From: Oribacterium parvum ACB1
GTDB lineage: Bacteria > Bacillota > Clostridia > Lachnospirales > Lachnospiraceae
Length of the DNA: 64,000 bases
Direction of reading: 5' to 3'
Assembly (NCBI RefSeq): GCF_000238055.2
Contig: NZ_KE148312.1
Span: 1,298,501 to 1,362,500 of the forward strand
Positions 10,083 to 17,529 of the stretch are shown here, piece after piece. The notes beneath the pieces are model-generated. The model was not told where the DNA came from. It saw only the letters and a list, made by a program, of their open reading frames with translations, and did no database searches. The position numbers were made by a program, and so were the translations under genes. Position 1 is the stretch's first letter; the number at the start of each line of letters is the position of its first letter.

Positions 10083-12058
10083 TTGAGAGAGAGTTTTTCT
10101 ACGATGAAGTCAGAGATGGATTTTATATTCCGGGAATCATAAAGAGAACGTGGGCAGTTGAACTTACGGTTCTGGCAGAGCTAGATAGGATTTGTAAAAA
10201 ATACGATATTCCTTACTATGCTGTTGGAGGGACTCTTCTTGGAGCGGTACGAGATGGAAACTTTATTCCTTGGGACGATGATATCGATATCATGATGTTA
10301 AGGAGCGACTATAATCGATTTGTTCAAGTGGTAGAGAAAGAGCTTCCGGAAGAATTGGGCTTCAGAGCTTTGGAGATAAATCATGATTTTTATAGATTGT
10401 GGGGAGCCTTAGGAAAACAAGTTATTGGATTTGAATCGGAAGTTCTTAGAAAATATCATGAATGTCCATTTGGAGTTTCCATAGATATTTTTAAAATAGA
10501 TGAACTTCCTATAAATCCTGAAGACGAAGAATTGCAGAAAAATATATTGAATATGTTCTCTGTTGTTTTTCAAATTATAGAAAAGAATGATAAAAGTAGA
10601 CTTCTCTTTAAGGAGTTACAAGAGATAGAAACATTATTACAAATAAATTTTGATAGAGGGAGGGACTTAAGACCACAGGTAGCTTATCTTATGGATAGGA
10701 TATTCCAAGAATATAATGGGAATCAAGGTGAGTGGCTTGCAGTGATGCCTTTCTATTTTGATCAGGGAATATGCAAGTATCCTAAATCCGCTTTTGACAA
10801 AAGCAAACGGATTCCTTTTTGCGGTATGGAACTTCCGATTCCGGGAAACTATGATGCGGTACTTAAGGCGGAATTTGGAGATTATCATAAGAAAGTGAAA
10901 GCGGGGGGTATTCATGACTATCCTTGTACAAAAACATTGAAGAAAAAGCTGCAGGATTTTTTGGGAGTAGAATGGGATTCCGATTATCATTTTTCTGAGG
11001 AAGACCTAGTTCGTCCCAAAATACAGAACTTTCGAGATATGCTGCTGTCTATAGTAGAGTTCCATATGGCTTCTCAAAAACAGCTTTTAGAAGAATATGT
11101 AAGAGGGGATATTTCATCCTGTCTTTCGAGACTTTCCGCAATGCAGGAAGAAGCCATTGCCTTTGGAAATGCCATAGAACAAAAAAAGAGAGAGGGAAGC
11201 AAGTCGATTTCTTTAGTAGAAGAGTATTGTGAGGCTTTGTATCATGCCTATCAGTCTTTAATGGGATCGAAAGAGGAGGGAAAGGATAAAGAGGAAGGCC
11301 GGGAAGAAATTTGCTTTCCGAAAGATTTCTCTCCGAGCTTACAAAAAGAACTACAAAGAACACTGAAAAACCCTCTTGCTTGTCTAAAAAAATTGCGAGT
11401 AGCTTTGAAAGAAGAGTTTAAGAAACAGGTGGTCTTCCTTCCTCATACTGTAAAGCACTTTGCGAGCCTTCGTCCTCTAGTGGATGCTTTATTACAGGAT
11501 GAAGAAATAGATTGTAAGATTATCCCAATTCCTTACTACGATAAATATGGAGATGGGACTTTGAAAGAGCTACACTATGAAGGAAAAGAATTTTCGAAGG
11601 AATATAAAATAATCGATTGTAGAAGCTATGATTTTTCAATAGAACTTCCGGACTGTATCGTAATCAATTCTCCCTATGATGAATATAATCCGGTTTGGAC
11701 CGTGGATTCGGCTTTTTACAGCAAAGAGCTTAAAAAGTATAGCAATAAACTGGTCTACCTCCCTTGGTTTGTAACGGATGAAATCGATCCGAAGAATGAA
11801 GAGGACGGAAAAGCATTTACAAATATGGAATATTATGTAACGGTACCCGGACTCTTCCATTCGGATTTAACGATTGTGCAATCGGAAGGAATGAAGAAAG
11901 CCTATCTTGCAAAGATAGAGGAGTTTGCAGGGAAAGATATTAAAAAGAAAATGGAAAAGAAGATATCGGGAGCGGGTTCTTGTCTTTTGGGAGAGAAAGC
12001 AGGGCAGGGAATTAAGGAAGTGGTGGAATGTGTTAAGGCTTTTGCTCTAAAAAAATAA
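10076..12058 (+). CDS. LicD-family transferase, copy 6
   Basis: This 660-residue paralogue has ATG 10076 behind AAGGAG. The LicD core is GGTLLGAVRD, then FIPWDDDIDIMMLR, fully intact. The middle region resembles copies 2-4 (SCLSRLSAMQEEAIAFGNAI), while the C-terminal stretch VDSAFYSKELKKYSNK is shared with copy 5. A charged insert around residue 400 (KEEGKDKEEGREE) marks the linker to the C-terminal domain. Same inferred role: cytoplasmic transfer of a phospho-substituent to a surface polymer precursor. Confidence 0.86.
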   Translation: MKFEREFFYDEVRDGFYIPGIIKRTWAVELTVLAELDRICKKYDIPYYAVGGTLLGAVRDGNFIPWDDDIDIMMLRSDYNRFVQVVEKELPEELGFRALEINHDFYRLWGALGKQVIGFESEVLRKYHECPFGVSIDIFKIDELPINPEDEELQKNILNMFSVVFQIIEKNDKSRLLFKELQEIETLLQINFDRGRDLRPQVAYLMDRIFQEYNGNQGEWLAVMPFYFDQGICKYPKSAFDKSKRIPFCGMELPIPGNYDAVLKAEFGDYHKKVKAGGIHDYPCTKTLKKKLQDFLGVEWDSDYHFSEEDLVRPKIQNFRDMLLSIVEFHMASQKQLLEEYVRGDISSCLSRLSAMQEEAIAFGNAIEQKKREGSKSISLVEEYCEALYHAYQSLMGSKEEGKDKEEGREEICFPKDFSPSLQKELQRTLKNPLACLKKLRVALKEEFKKQVVFLPHTVKHFASLRPLVDALLQDEEIDCKIIPIPYYDKYGDGTLKELHYEGKEFSKEYKIIDCRSYDFSIELPDCIVINSPYDEYNPVWTVDSAFYSKELKKYSNKLVYLPWFVTDEIDPKNEEDGKAFTNMEYYVTVPGLFHSDLTIVQSEGMKKAYLAKIEEFAGKDIKKKMEKKISGAGSCLLGEKAGQGIKEVVECVKAFALKK

Positions 12059-12163
12059 AGAGAAGAATAAAATGAAGCGGGAATAGGGAATGCAAAACAG
12101 TAAATAAAAATCATAAAACCAAAGAATCCGATATAGATGGGTAAAGAAGGAGCAAGATGAAAT
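12053..12163 (+). repeat. Intergenic direct repeat after licD copy 6
   Basis: This is the second copy of the spacer at 9955-10082, including the TAAAGAAGGAG ribosome-binding region in front of the next paralogue. Confidence 0.75.
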
Positions 12164-14097
12164 TAGAGAGAGAATTTTTCTATGACGAGGTCAGAGATGG
12201 ATTTTATATTCCGGGAATCATTAAGCGACTTTGGGGGGCCGAGCTTACGATTCTATCCGAGGTTGATCAAATCTGCAAAAAACATGATATTTCTTACTAT
12301 ATTGCTGGGGGCGCTCTAATTGGAGCGGTACGAGATGGTCAGTTTATTCCTTGGGATGATGATATTGATATTATGATGTTTCGTAGAGATTTTGAAGTTT
12401 TTACAAAAGTTGTACAAGATGAGCTTCCGGAGGAGCTGAGCTTTTTGTCTCTTTCCATTAAAGAAGATTTTTATAGTTTTTTTTCAACGGTGTGGAAGGG
12501 AGAGTTAGGAGGTCGAGAAAAAATACTAAAAAAATATAGTGAATATCCTTATCCTGTGACGGTTGATATAATAATTTTGGATGAGTTATCCGGAAATCAA
12601 AAGCTGGAAGAAGATAGAAGGCAGCGGTTGGAAGCGCTGCTTTCTCTATTAATCGCCATGAATCAGGGAGAGGAAAGTCAGAGATTTCAACTTGCATTAA
12701 AAAGGGCAACGGCGGAGTTCAGATTCTCTTTTTCAAAAACCTTACCGTTAAAAGATCAACTATATAAGAAAATGAACGAGATATTTCAGGAAGAAAATGG
12801 AAAGGGAGGAGAAGAGATCTCCTGCATTCCTTGGCATGTCTTTCAAGAAGAGTATAGGCTTCCAAAAGATGCTTTTTCAAAAACGAAGTATATTTCATTG
12901 TGCAATATACAGTTTCCTGCTCCGGAAGGCTATAATGCAGTGCTTCGTGCAGAATACGGAGATTATCATAGAAAGGTTAAAGCAGGAGGAGCACATAACT
13001 ATCCCTATTTTAAGAAGTATGAAAAAGAACTGAATGATAAGGCAAAAATGAAGTGGAAAAAAGAATATTCCTTTTCAGAGGAAGATTTACGAAGACCGCA
13101 GATTCAAAACTTTAGAGACTTGGCTATGCTTACAGTAGAGGCATTTTACTCTGCACAAAAAGAATTCATGGATGCCATAGAGAATAGAGAGTTTCCAAGA
13201 TGTCTTTCAAAACTTGCCACGATGCAGGAAGAAGCCATTACTTTCGGCAATGCCATAGAGCAGAAAAAAGGGGAAGGCACGAAGTCGGTTTCTGTGATAG
13301 AAGAGTATTGCGAAGCCTTATTCGAGCTTTATCAGACAATATCGGAGCAGGGTAAAACAGGTGATTTTTCGAAAGGTTCAGCTCTTTTAGTGAAATCGCT
13401 TAAAAAAGAGAGGGAAAACATTCTAACTTGTCTTGAAAATTTACAAGCTGCAGTGCAGAAAGACTTTAAAAAGCAAGTTGTCTTTCTGCCGCATAGTGCA
13501 AAGCACTTTGCAAGTCTTCGTCCTTTGGTGGATGCTCTGTTAGAGGAGGAAGAGATAGAGTGTAAGATTATTCCGATTCCTTATTATGACAAATGCGGGG
13601 ACGGAAGACTGAAAGAAATACACTACGAAGGAGAGGATTTTCCAAAGGGATATGAAATTGTTGATTACAACTGCTATGATTTTTCAGTAGAACTTCCGGA
13701 CTGTATCGTGATCAATTCTCCCTATGATGACTTTAACCCTGTGTGGACAGTGGATCCCAACTTCTACAGTAGCGAACTTAAAAAGTATACCAATAAATTG
13801 GTCTATATCCCTTGGTTTGTAACGGATGAAATCAATCCCAAGGATGAAGAAGACGGAAAAGCCTTTACTAATATGGAATATTATGTGACGGTTCCGGGAC
13901 TTTTTCACTCGGATTTAACGATTGTGCAATCGGAAGGGATGAAGAAAGCTTATCTTGCAAAAATAAAAGAGTTTGCAGGGAAAGATATTTCAAAAAAGAT
14001 GGAAAAGAAGATATCCGGAGCGGGCTCTTGTCTCTTAGGAGATAAGGAAGGACAGGGAATTAAGGAAGTGGTAAAAGAATTTAAGAATTTTTTATAA
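12157..14097 (+). CDS. LicD-family transferase, copy 7
   Basis: This 646-residue last member of the array has ATG 12157 behind AAGGAG. The LicD core is altered to GGALIGAVRD, then FIPWDDDIDIMMFRRDF, so Thr-Leu of GTLLGA is Ala-Leu-Ile here; the acidic cluster remains. From about residue 325 on it is almost the same as copy 5 until VNSPYDDFN, after which it follows the copy 2/3 version (YTNKLVYIPWFVTDEINPKDEED). It is the shortest copy at the C terminus, ending KEFKNFL. A terminator 35 bp downstream closes the array. Confidence 0.86.
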   Translation: MKLEREFFYDEVRDGFYIPGIIKRLWGAELTILSEVDQICKKHDISYYIAGGALIGAVRDGQFIPWDDDIDIMMFRRDFEVFTKVVQDELPEELSFLSLSIKEDFYSFFSTVWKGELGGREKILKKYSEYPYPVTVDIIILDELSGNQKLEEDRRQRLEALLSLLIAMNQGEESQRFQLALKRATAEFRFSFSKTLPLKDQLYKKMNEIFQEENGKGGEEISCIPWHVFQEEYRLPKDAFSKTKYISLCNIQFPAPEGYNAVLRAEYGDYHRKVKAGGAHNYPYFKKYEKELNDKAKMKWKKEYSFSEEDLRRPQIQNFRDLAMLTVEAFYSAQKEFMDAIENREFPRCLSKLATMQEEAITFGNAIEQKKGEGTKSVSVIEEYCEALFELYQTISEQGKTGDFSKGSALLVKSLKKERENILTCLENLQAAVQKDFKKQVVFLPHSAKHFASLRPLVDALLEEEEIECKIIPIPYYDKCGDGRLKEIHYEGEDFPKGYEIVDYNCYDFSVELPDCIVINSPYDDFNPVWTVDPNFYSSELKKYTNKLVYIPWFVTDEINPKDEEDGKAFTNMEYYVTVPGLFHSDLTIVQSEGMKKAYLAKIKEFAGKDISKKMEKKISGAGSCLLGDKEGQGIKEVVKEFKNFL

Positions 14098-14131
14098 TAA
14101 ATATCATAAAATATATTTTCCATCCGGGAGC

Positions 14132-14161
14132 TTTGCGGTAGAATAGACTGCGAATTTTTTT
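14132..14161 (+). terminator. Intrinsic terminator of the licD array
   Basis: The stem TTTGCGGT/ACTGCGAA (8 pairs, two of them G-U) has a 7-nt loop and is followed directly by seven T residues. Confidence 0.75.
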
Positions 14162-14246
14162 GTTTTATCGGCTTATCTTTATAGTTGCTCTTGAAAGAGG
14201 TCTATAAGGGGAGAGGAAAAAGGCCTTAAAGGAGAATATCGTAGTT

Positions 14247-15422
14247 ATGAGGAAAGAATTGATAGAAGCGCAGATTGTCCTGGGGAGGGATGATGTAAAA
14301 AGAGAGCTGAAGGATTCGATTCGTCGTAATGCATGGAAGAGAATCTTTCTCGTTGCGGGAAATTCTTTTTTTAAGCTTCCAATAGGAAGAGATTTTGCAG
14401 AGATAGAAGAAGAAATGGGAATTACAGTGGAGAAGTTTTCCGGCTTTTCCGTGAATCCCAAGTTGGAAGAAGCGATAGAGGGAAGTAGAGCGTTCAGTGC
14501 TTTTTCCGGAGATGTCATTATCGCGGTGGGCGGCGGTTCCGCAATGGATACGGGAAAGTGTATCAAGCTGTTTTCCGCCGTGCCTGAGGAAAAACTTTTC
14601 CAAGTTCCTTGGCAGGATAACGGGGTACCCTTTGTGGCTATCCCCACTACGGCGGGTTCCGGCTCGGAAAGCACTCCCTTTGCCGTATTGTATCGGGACG
14701 GAGAAAAGCTATCTATAGAAGATGAAAGTATCTATCCGCTGATTCGCGTAGAAGATGCAAGAAGTCTGGCTTTCTTACCGCTTTACCAGAAGAAGGTATG
14801 TCTTATGGATGCCTTGAGCCATGCCATGGAGGCTATCTGGTGTAAGAATAGTGTGGGAGACAGCATGTATTACGGGAAGGAAGCGATTGAAACGATTTTG
14901 GATTTCTATCAGGCTTACTTTGAAAACCGGAGTGATGCTCTTCAGAAAATAGCCTATGCTGCAAATCAGGCCGGAAAGGCGATTGCCATTACCAAAACTA
15001 CCGGAGGACACGCACTTTCCTATAAGCTCGGAACACTATTCGGGCTTCCTCACGGCCTTGCAACGAGCCTTGTTAATAAAGAGCTTTATCCCTTACTGAC
15101 AAGGAATAAAGAGAAGATGGAAGACTTGGAGAGCCTTCGCTTTCTTGCCCATTGCTTTGGCGGGAACAAGCCGGAAGAGGGGGTGGAACGTTATCTGGAA
15201 TTTCTGGAAGAAATGGATCTCATTCCGAAAGAGAGACGATTCTATCTGGAGAGAATGGATTTGCAAGACAGTTCTCCCGAGAAAGAGCAGGATTTTTGGA
15301 AAGGGACGCTGGAGACTTTAACGAAGTCGGTCAATGTGGAAAGACTGCAAAATCATCCCATGCCTCTTAGCGAAGAAGAAATCAGCGGAGTATATCGTTC
15401 CATTCTGATGATAGAAGAATAA
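14247..15422 (+). CDS. Fe-dependent alcohol dehydrogenase, phosphonoacetaldehyde-reductase type
   Basis: This 391-residue group III dehydrogenase has the nucleotide-binding GGGSAMDTGK at 95-104, IPTTAGSGSES at 132-142, and the expected metal ligands Asp188, His192, His255 and His269 (DALSHAME, GGHALSY, LPHG). The ITKTTGGHALSYKL block and overall layout resemble the PhpC/FomC subgroup, which reduces phosphonoacetaldehyde to 2-hydroxyethylphosphonate. If so, the adjacent LicD array may handle a phosphonate. A simple alcohol or 1,3-diol dehydrogenase is the alternative. The nearest AAAGGAG lies 15 nt upstream of the ATG, rather far. It is separated from the array by a terminator, so it probably has its own promoter, which I could not identify. 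Confidence 0.72.
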   Translation: MRKELIEAQIVLGRDDVKRELKDSIRRNAWKRIFLVAGNSFFKLPIGRDFAEIEEEMGITVEKFSGFSVNPKLEEAIEGSRAFSAFSGDVIIAVGGGSAMDTGKCIKLFSAVPEEKLFQVPWQDNGVPFVAIPTTAGSGSESTPFAVLYRDGEKLSIEDESIYPLIRVEDARSLAFLPLYQKKVCLMDALSHAMEAIWCKNSVGDSMYYGKEAIETILDFYQAYFENRSDALQKIAYAANQAGKAIAITKTTGGHALSYKLGTLFGLPHGLATSLVNKELYPLLTRNKEKMEDLESLRFLAHCFGGNKPEEGVERYLEFLEEMDLIPKERRFYLERMDLQDSSPEKEQDFWKGTLETLTKSVNVERLQNHPMPLSEEEISGVYRSILMIEE

Positions 15423-15471
15423 GAATTTATATTGGATTTGAAAATTAAATTAAGAAATAGCTTTCATATAG

Positions 15472-15536
15472 TATAGGTCTGAAAGGGGGAGAATCTGCGT
15501 TCGCATCCTCATTTCAGGCCTATATTTTTTCAGGTC
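15472..15536 (+). terminator. Strong intrinsic terminator after the dehydrogenase gene
   Basis: The stem TATAGGTCTGAAA pairs with TTTCAGGCCTATA around a loop that itself contains the small hairpin TGCGTTCGCA, and runs into a T tract. Confidence 0.85.
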
Positions 15537-15558
15537 TATATTTTTTCAGGCCTATTTT
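15513..15558 (+). repeat. Triplicated terminator 3' arm (17-bp tandem repeat)
   Basis: TCAGGCCTATATTTTTT, TCAGGTCTATATTTTTT and TCAGGCCTATTTTTT follow one another. Any of the three could pair with the single upstream arm at 15472, giving alternative hairpins each followed by its own T tract. Confidence 0.7.
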
Positions 15559-15747
15559 TTGTTAAAGACATCATTCATTTTTGCTGGCATCTTTTTATAA
15601 AAAATATTAAATATGTGTTTGGGTTTGAAATTGCATTTATATTATTTAAGAATTCTGTCGAAACGACTATTGAAAAGCGAAGTAAAGGCGGAAAACGTTA
15701 TATAATTAAAGTGAAAAACAAAAAAACATTAATTTTTAATTTTTCTA

Positions 15748-15775
15748 TTGACACTGCTTCGCAATATGTTATAAT
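15748..15775 (+). promoter_or_regulatory. Sigma-A promoter for the riboswitch-CAP transcript
   Basis: A perfect TTGACA at 15748-15753 and perfect TATAAT at 15770-15775 are separated by 16 bp. Transcription would start near 15782, leaving about 420 nt of leader that holds both c-di-GMP aptamers. The stretch 15560-15747 upstream is AT-rich with no gene. Confidence 0.8.
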
Positions 15776-15847
15776 CCGAATTGTAAGTTAATTTGAAATC
15801 CTGCTAGCCAAGGAGATAGCAAGGGAAGCACGACTTACCAGCAGATT

Positions 15848-15936
15848 CTGACCGGATCTGTTTGAGCAAAACCGGGGAAACCCGGTGACGCAAAGCTATA
15901 GGGCCTGTAACATGGCAGCCAGTTGCGATCTTTCAG
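15848..15936 (+). promoter_or_regulatory. c-di-GMP-I (GEMM) riboswitch aptamer 1
   Basis: The aptamer core is recognisable. A GNRA-capped helix CCGGG-GAAA-CCCGG is followed by TGACGCAAAGC, then AGGG and a second hairpin GCC-TGTAACAT-GGC, then AGCCAG. Flanking CTGA...GATC / GATC...TCAG can close the basal stem. Bound c-di-GMP would stabilise this fold. GCCAG at 15918-15922 is complementary to CTGGC at 15985-15989, the 5' arm of the downstream terminator, so an antiterminator is available. That suggests c-di-GMP binding favours termination. Confidence 0.9.
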
Positions 15937-15984
15937 TATGAAGATGTTCATTTAAAACAAATTTCATGTGAAGATTACGGTTAG

Positions 15985-16021
15985 CTGGCAATCAGGAAGG
16001 ATCCTGAGTGTCGGTTTTTTT
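15985..16021 (+). terminator. Riboswitch-controlled intrinsic terminator
   Basis: CTGGCA pairs with TGTCGG (two wobbles) below TCAGGA/TCCTGA, and a run of seven T follows. Its 5' arm can instead pair with GCCAG in aptamer 1. Confidence 0.8.
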
Positions 16022-16066
16022 ATACTCGAAAAGGAGCAATTCTTTTCAAAACTATATGGTTTTTAA

Positions 16067-16140
16067 CCATGGCAAACCCGGGGAAACCCGGTGACGCAAA
16101 GCTATAGGGACTGTAAAATGTCAGCCAGCTGCAATCATGG
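16067..16140 (+). promoter_or_regulatory. c-di-GMP-I (GEMM) riboswitch aptamer 2
   Basis: This is the second aptamer, with the same core as the first: CCGGG-GAAA-CCCGG, TGACGCAAAGC, AGGG. Its small hairpin is GAC-TGTAAAAT-GTC; compared with GCC/GGC in aptamer 1 the middle pair has changed from C-G to A-T on both sides, a compensatory change supporting the fold. CCATG at 16067 and CATGG at 16136 can close the basal stem. No terminator follows; instead a hairpin covers the Shine-Dalgarno of the CAP-domain gene. Confidence 0.9.
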
Positions 16141-16173
16141 ATCCCCTGACCAGGGCGAGATGATTCTGCTTCC

Positions 16174-16199
16174 TGACTCCCTCGTAAAAGAAGGAGTTA
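16174..16199 (+). promoter_or_regulatory. Shine-Dalgarno-sequestering hairpin
   Basis: TGACTCC pairs with GGAGTTA over a 12-nt loop and buries the GGAG located 5-8 nt before ATG 16204. The upstream AGGG at 16152-16155 could compete for CCCT at 16179-16182. This fits translational control by aptamer 2; the sign of control cannot be settled from sequence. Confidence 0.6.
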
Positions 16200-16203
16200 T
16201 CAC

Positions 16204-16638
16204 ATGAAGAAACTAGTAATAAAATTATTTGTACTTACAGCCATTTTTACCGCATTCTTTGCAATTACAGCTTATGCTGCAAAGGGAAATGCACAGGACG
16301 CATTTGCAAAAGTGAATGAAATCAGAGTAGCAAACGGATTAAGCCCGCTTACATGGAACGGACAGATTGAGAATGCAGCGAAAGTTCGCGCAAACGAAAT
16401 CGTAAGCAGCTTTTCCCACACAAGACCGGATGGAAGTTCTTGGTATACGGCAGATGCAAGTGTTCTTTACGGAGAAAATCTTGCACAGTATTACGACAGT
16501 GCCGATGAAGTAGTTGCAGCTTGGATGAATTCTCCATCCCATAAGGCCAATATTTTAAAGCCGGAATTCAAGAGCGGCGCAATCGCAGCCATTGAAGTAG
16601 ACGGAGAAGTATATTGGGCAGAAGAATTTGGGATTTAA
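16204..16638 (+). CDS. Secreted CAP/SCP-domain protein under c-di-GMP riboswitch control
   Basis: This 144-residue protein has a clear signal peptide (MKKLVIKLFVLTAIFTAF..AYA, cut near Ala24/25), leaving essentially one CAP (cysteine-rich secretory/SCP) domain. Visible landmarks are the N-terminal helix with VNEIRVANGL and PLTW, FSHTRPDG with the conserved His, YGENLA with the conserved Glu, and AWMNSPSHKANIL. CAP proteins of bacteria are extracellular and often associated with wall or matrix; the substrate is usually unknown. It starts at ATG 16204 with GGAG 5 nt upstream. Expression should respond to c-di-GMP twice, by attenuation and by RBS access. It appears monocistronic, with a weak terminator downstream. 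Confidence 0.88.
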   Translation: MKKLVIKLFVLTAIFTAFFAITAYAAKGNAQDAFAKVNEIRVANGLSPLTWNGQIENAAKVRANEIVSSFSHTRPDGSSWYTADASVLYGENLAQYYDSADEVVAAWMNSPSHKANILKPEFKSGAIAAIEVDGEVYWAEEFGI

Positions 16639-16730
16639 GCAGTATGCAGAGCTTTTTATAGAGTGAAAAGCCCGAGCGAGTTTGCTAAAAAATAAAATAG
16701 TAGAAAAATGTGAATCATTGAACGTGAAGG

Positions 16731-16762
16731 AAGGGTTGCCGACAGATCATCGGTAGCCTTTC
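16731..16762 (+). terminator. Possible terminator after the CAP-domain gene
   Basis: AAGGGTTGCCGA pairs with TCGGTAGCCTT over a short loop. The T tract is interrupted (TTCTGTGCGTTTT), so efficiency is doubtful. Confidence 0.5.
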
Positions 16763-16848
16763 TGTGCGTTTTGAGACAAAATTCCGCTAATCCTCTTTTT
16801 TTATCCTGCAATTCATAGTAAAGTAAAGAAAGACACAGGGGGGCGACT

Positions 16849-17055
16849 ATGGAAGAAAAAGAGAGTCTGAACAGCACGTTTATTGTCGAGGTGAAATGCA
16901 TGGAAAATGATACCTGGCAGGGAAAGATTACTTGGGCAGAGAAAAACCGCGGACAATATTTTCGAAGTGCTTTGGAACTTCTAAAGCTCATGGATAGAGC
17001 CTTGACGGAAGGAAACTTCCATCTTGAGGAAGACGAGGAAGGCAAAGAAGAATAG
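16849..17055 (+). CDS. Small WQG-repeat protein, unrecognised
   Basis: This 68-residue acidic protein has ATG 16849 behind AGGGGGG. One repeat spans about residues 10-50: FIVEVKCMEN, TWQGKITW, YFRSALELLKLMD. The same motif occurs twice in the next protein, so the pair shares a small domain with a conserved WQG or FQG turn and an amphipathic Leu-rich helix. It ends in an acidic tail (EEDEEGKEE). I cannot assign a function. Similar short proteins with a WQG...FRSALEL pattern are, to my knowledge, frequent in Lachnospiraceae. Confidence 0.65.
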   Translation: MEEKESLNSTFIVEVKCMENDTWQGKITWAEKNRGQYFRSALELLKLMDRALTEGNFHLEEDEEGKEE

Positions 17056-17070
17056 GAAGAATAGCGGAAT

Positions 17071-17529
17071 ATGGACAAGCAATTAGACAGCCTTTATGCC
17101 ATTGATTTACTGGGAATTCTTATCAGTGGCAGGGAAGAGGGAGACTTCCAAGGGGAGCTCGTGCAACAATATTCAAAGGATAGAATTCCTTTTTATGGTA
17201 CCTTGGATTTAATCAAAAAAATGGAATCCTTCTATGATGAGTGGGATTACCCGGAGGCTTCTTCCAGAGAGAGAAGCTTTCGAAAAAGAGAAAAATACAG
17301 CTACCCCGACAGAAGAGGAAAGAAACGATTGGCGGACGAAGCGAGTCATTTAGAAAAGTTTCCTATAGTAGAGGAGCGTGGCAGCAAAGGGAGCTTTTTT
17401 GTACACACCAAGTTCAGGCAAAGAACGAGCTGGCAAGGAGATGTATATCATGGGGAATCAGGAGATGCCTATTCCTTTTCCAGCGTGCTTCACCTGTTTC
17501 GGATTATGGAAAGGGAATGTGCAAGGTGA
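17071..17529 (+). CDS. Two-repeat WQG-family protein, unrecognised
   Basis: This 152-residue protein has two versions of the motif found in the upstream gene. The N-terminal one is diverged (GILISGREEG, DFQGELV, FYGTLDLIKKME), and the C-terminal one is clear (FFVHTKFRQR, SWQGDVY, YSFSSVLHLFRIME). A basic linker (RERSFRKREK, RRGKKRLADE) separates them. Its TGA overlaps the GTG start of the next gene (GTGA), so the two are translationally coupled. No signal peptide or membrane segment is visible. Function unknown; the coupling suggests a role tied to the solute-binding lipoprotein. Confidence 0.65.
   Translation: MDKQLDSLYAIDLLGILISGREEGDFQGELVQQYSKDRIPFYGTLDLIKKMESFYDEWDYPEASSRERSFRKREKYSYPDRRGKKRLADEASHLEKFPIVEERGSKGSFFVHTKFRQRTSWQGDVYHGESGDAYSFSSVLHLFRIMERECAR

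Noticed and set aside
16056-16094. Short open frame beginning at ATG 16056 over the second aptamer
   Set aside because: It has only 12 codons and its sequence is constrained by the aptamer fold; the AAGGAG at 16030 is too far away.
17241-17525. Longer open frame extending the binding lipoprotein upstream
   Set aside because: It overlaps the preceding gene almost fully and would place the lipobox signal peptide in the interior of the protein.
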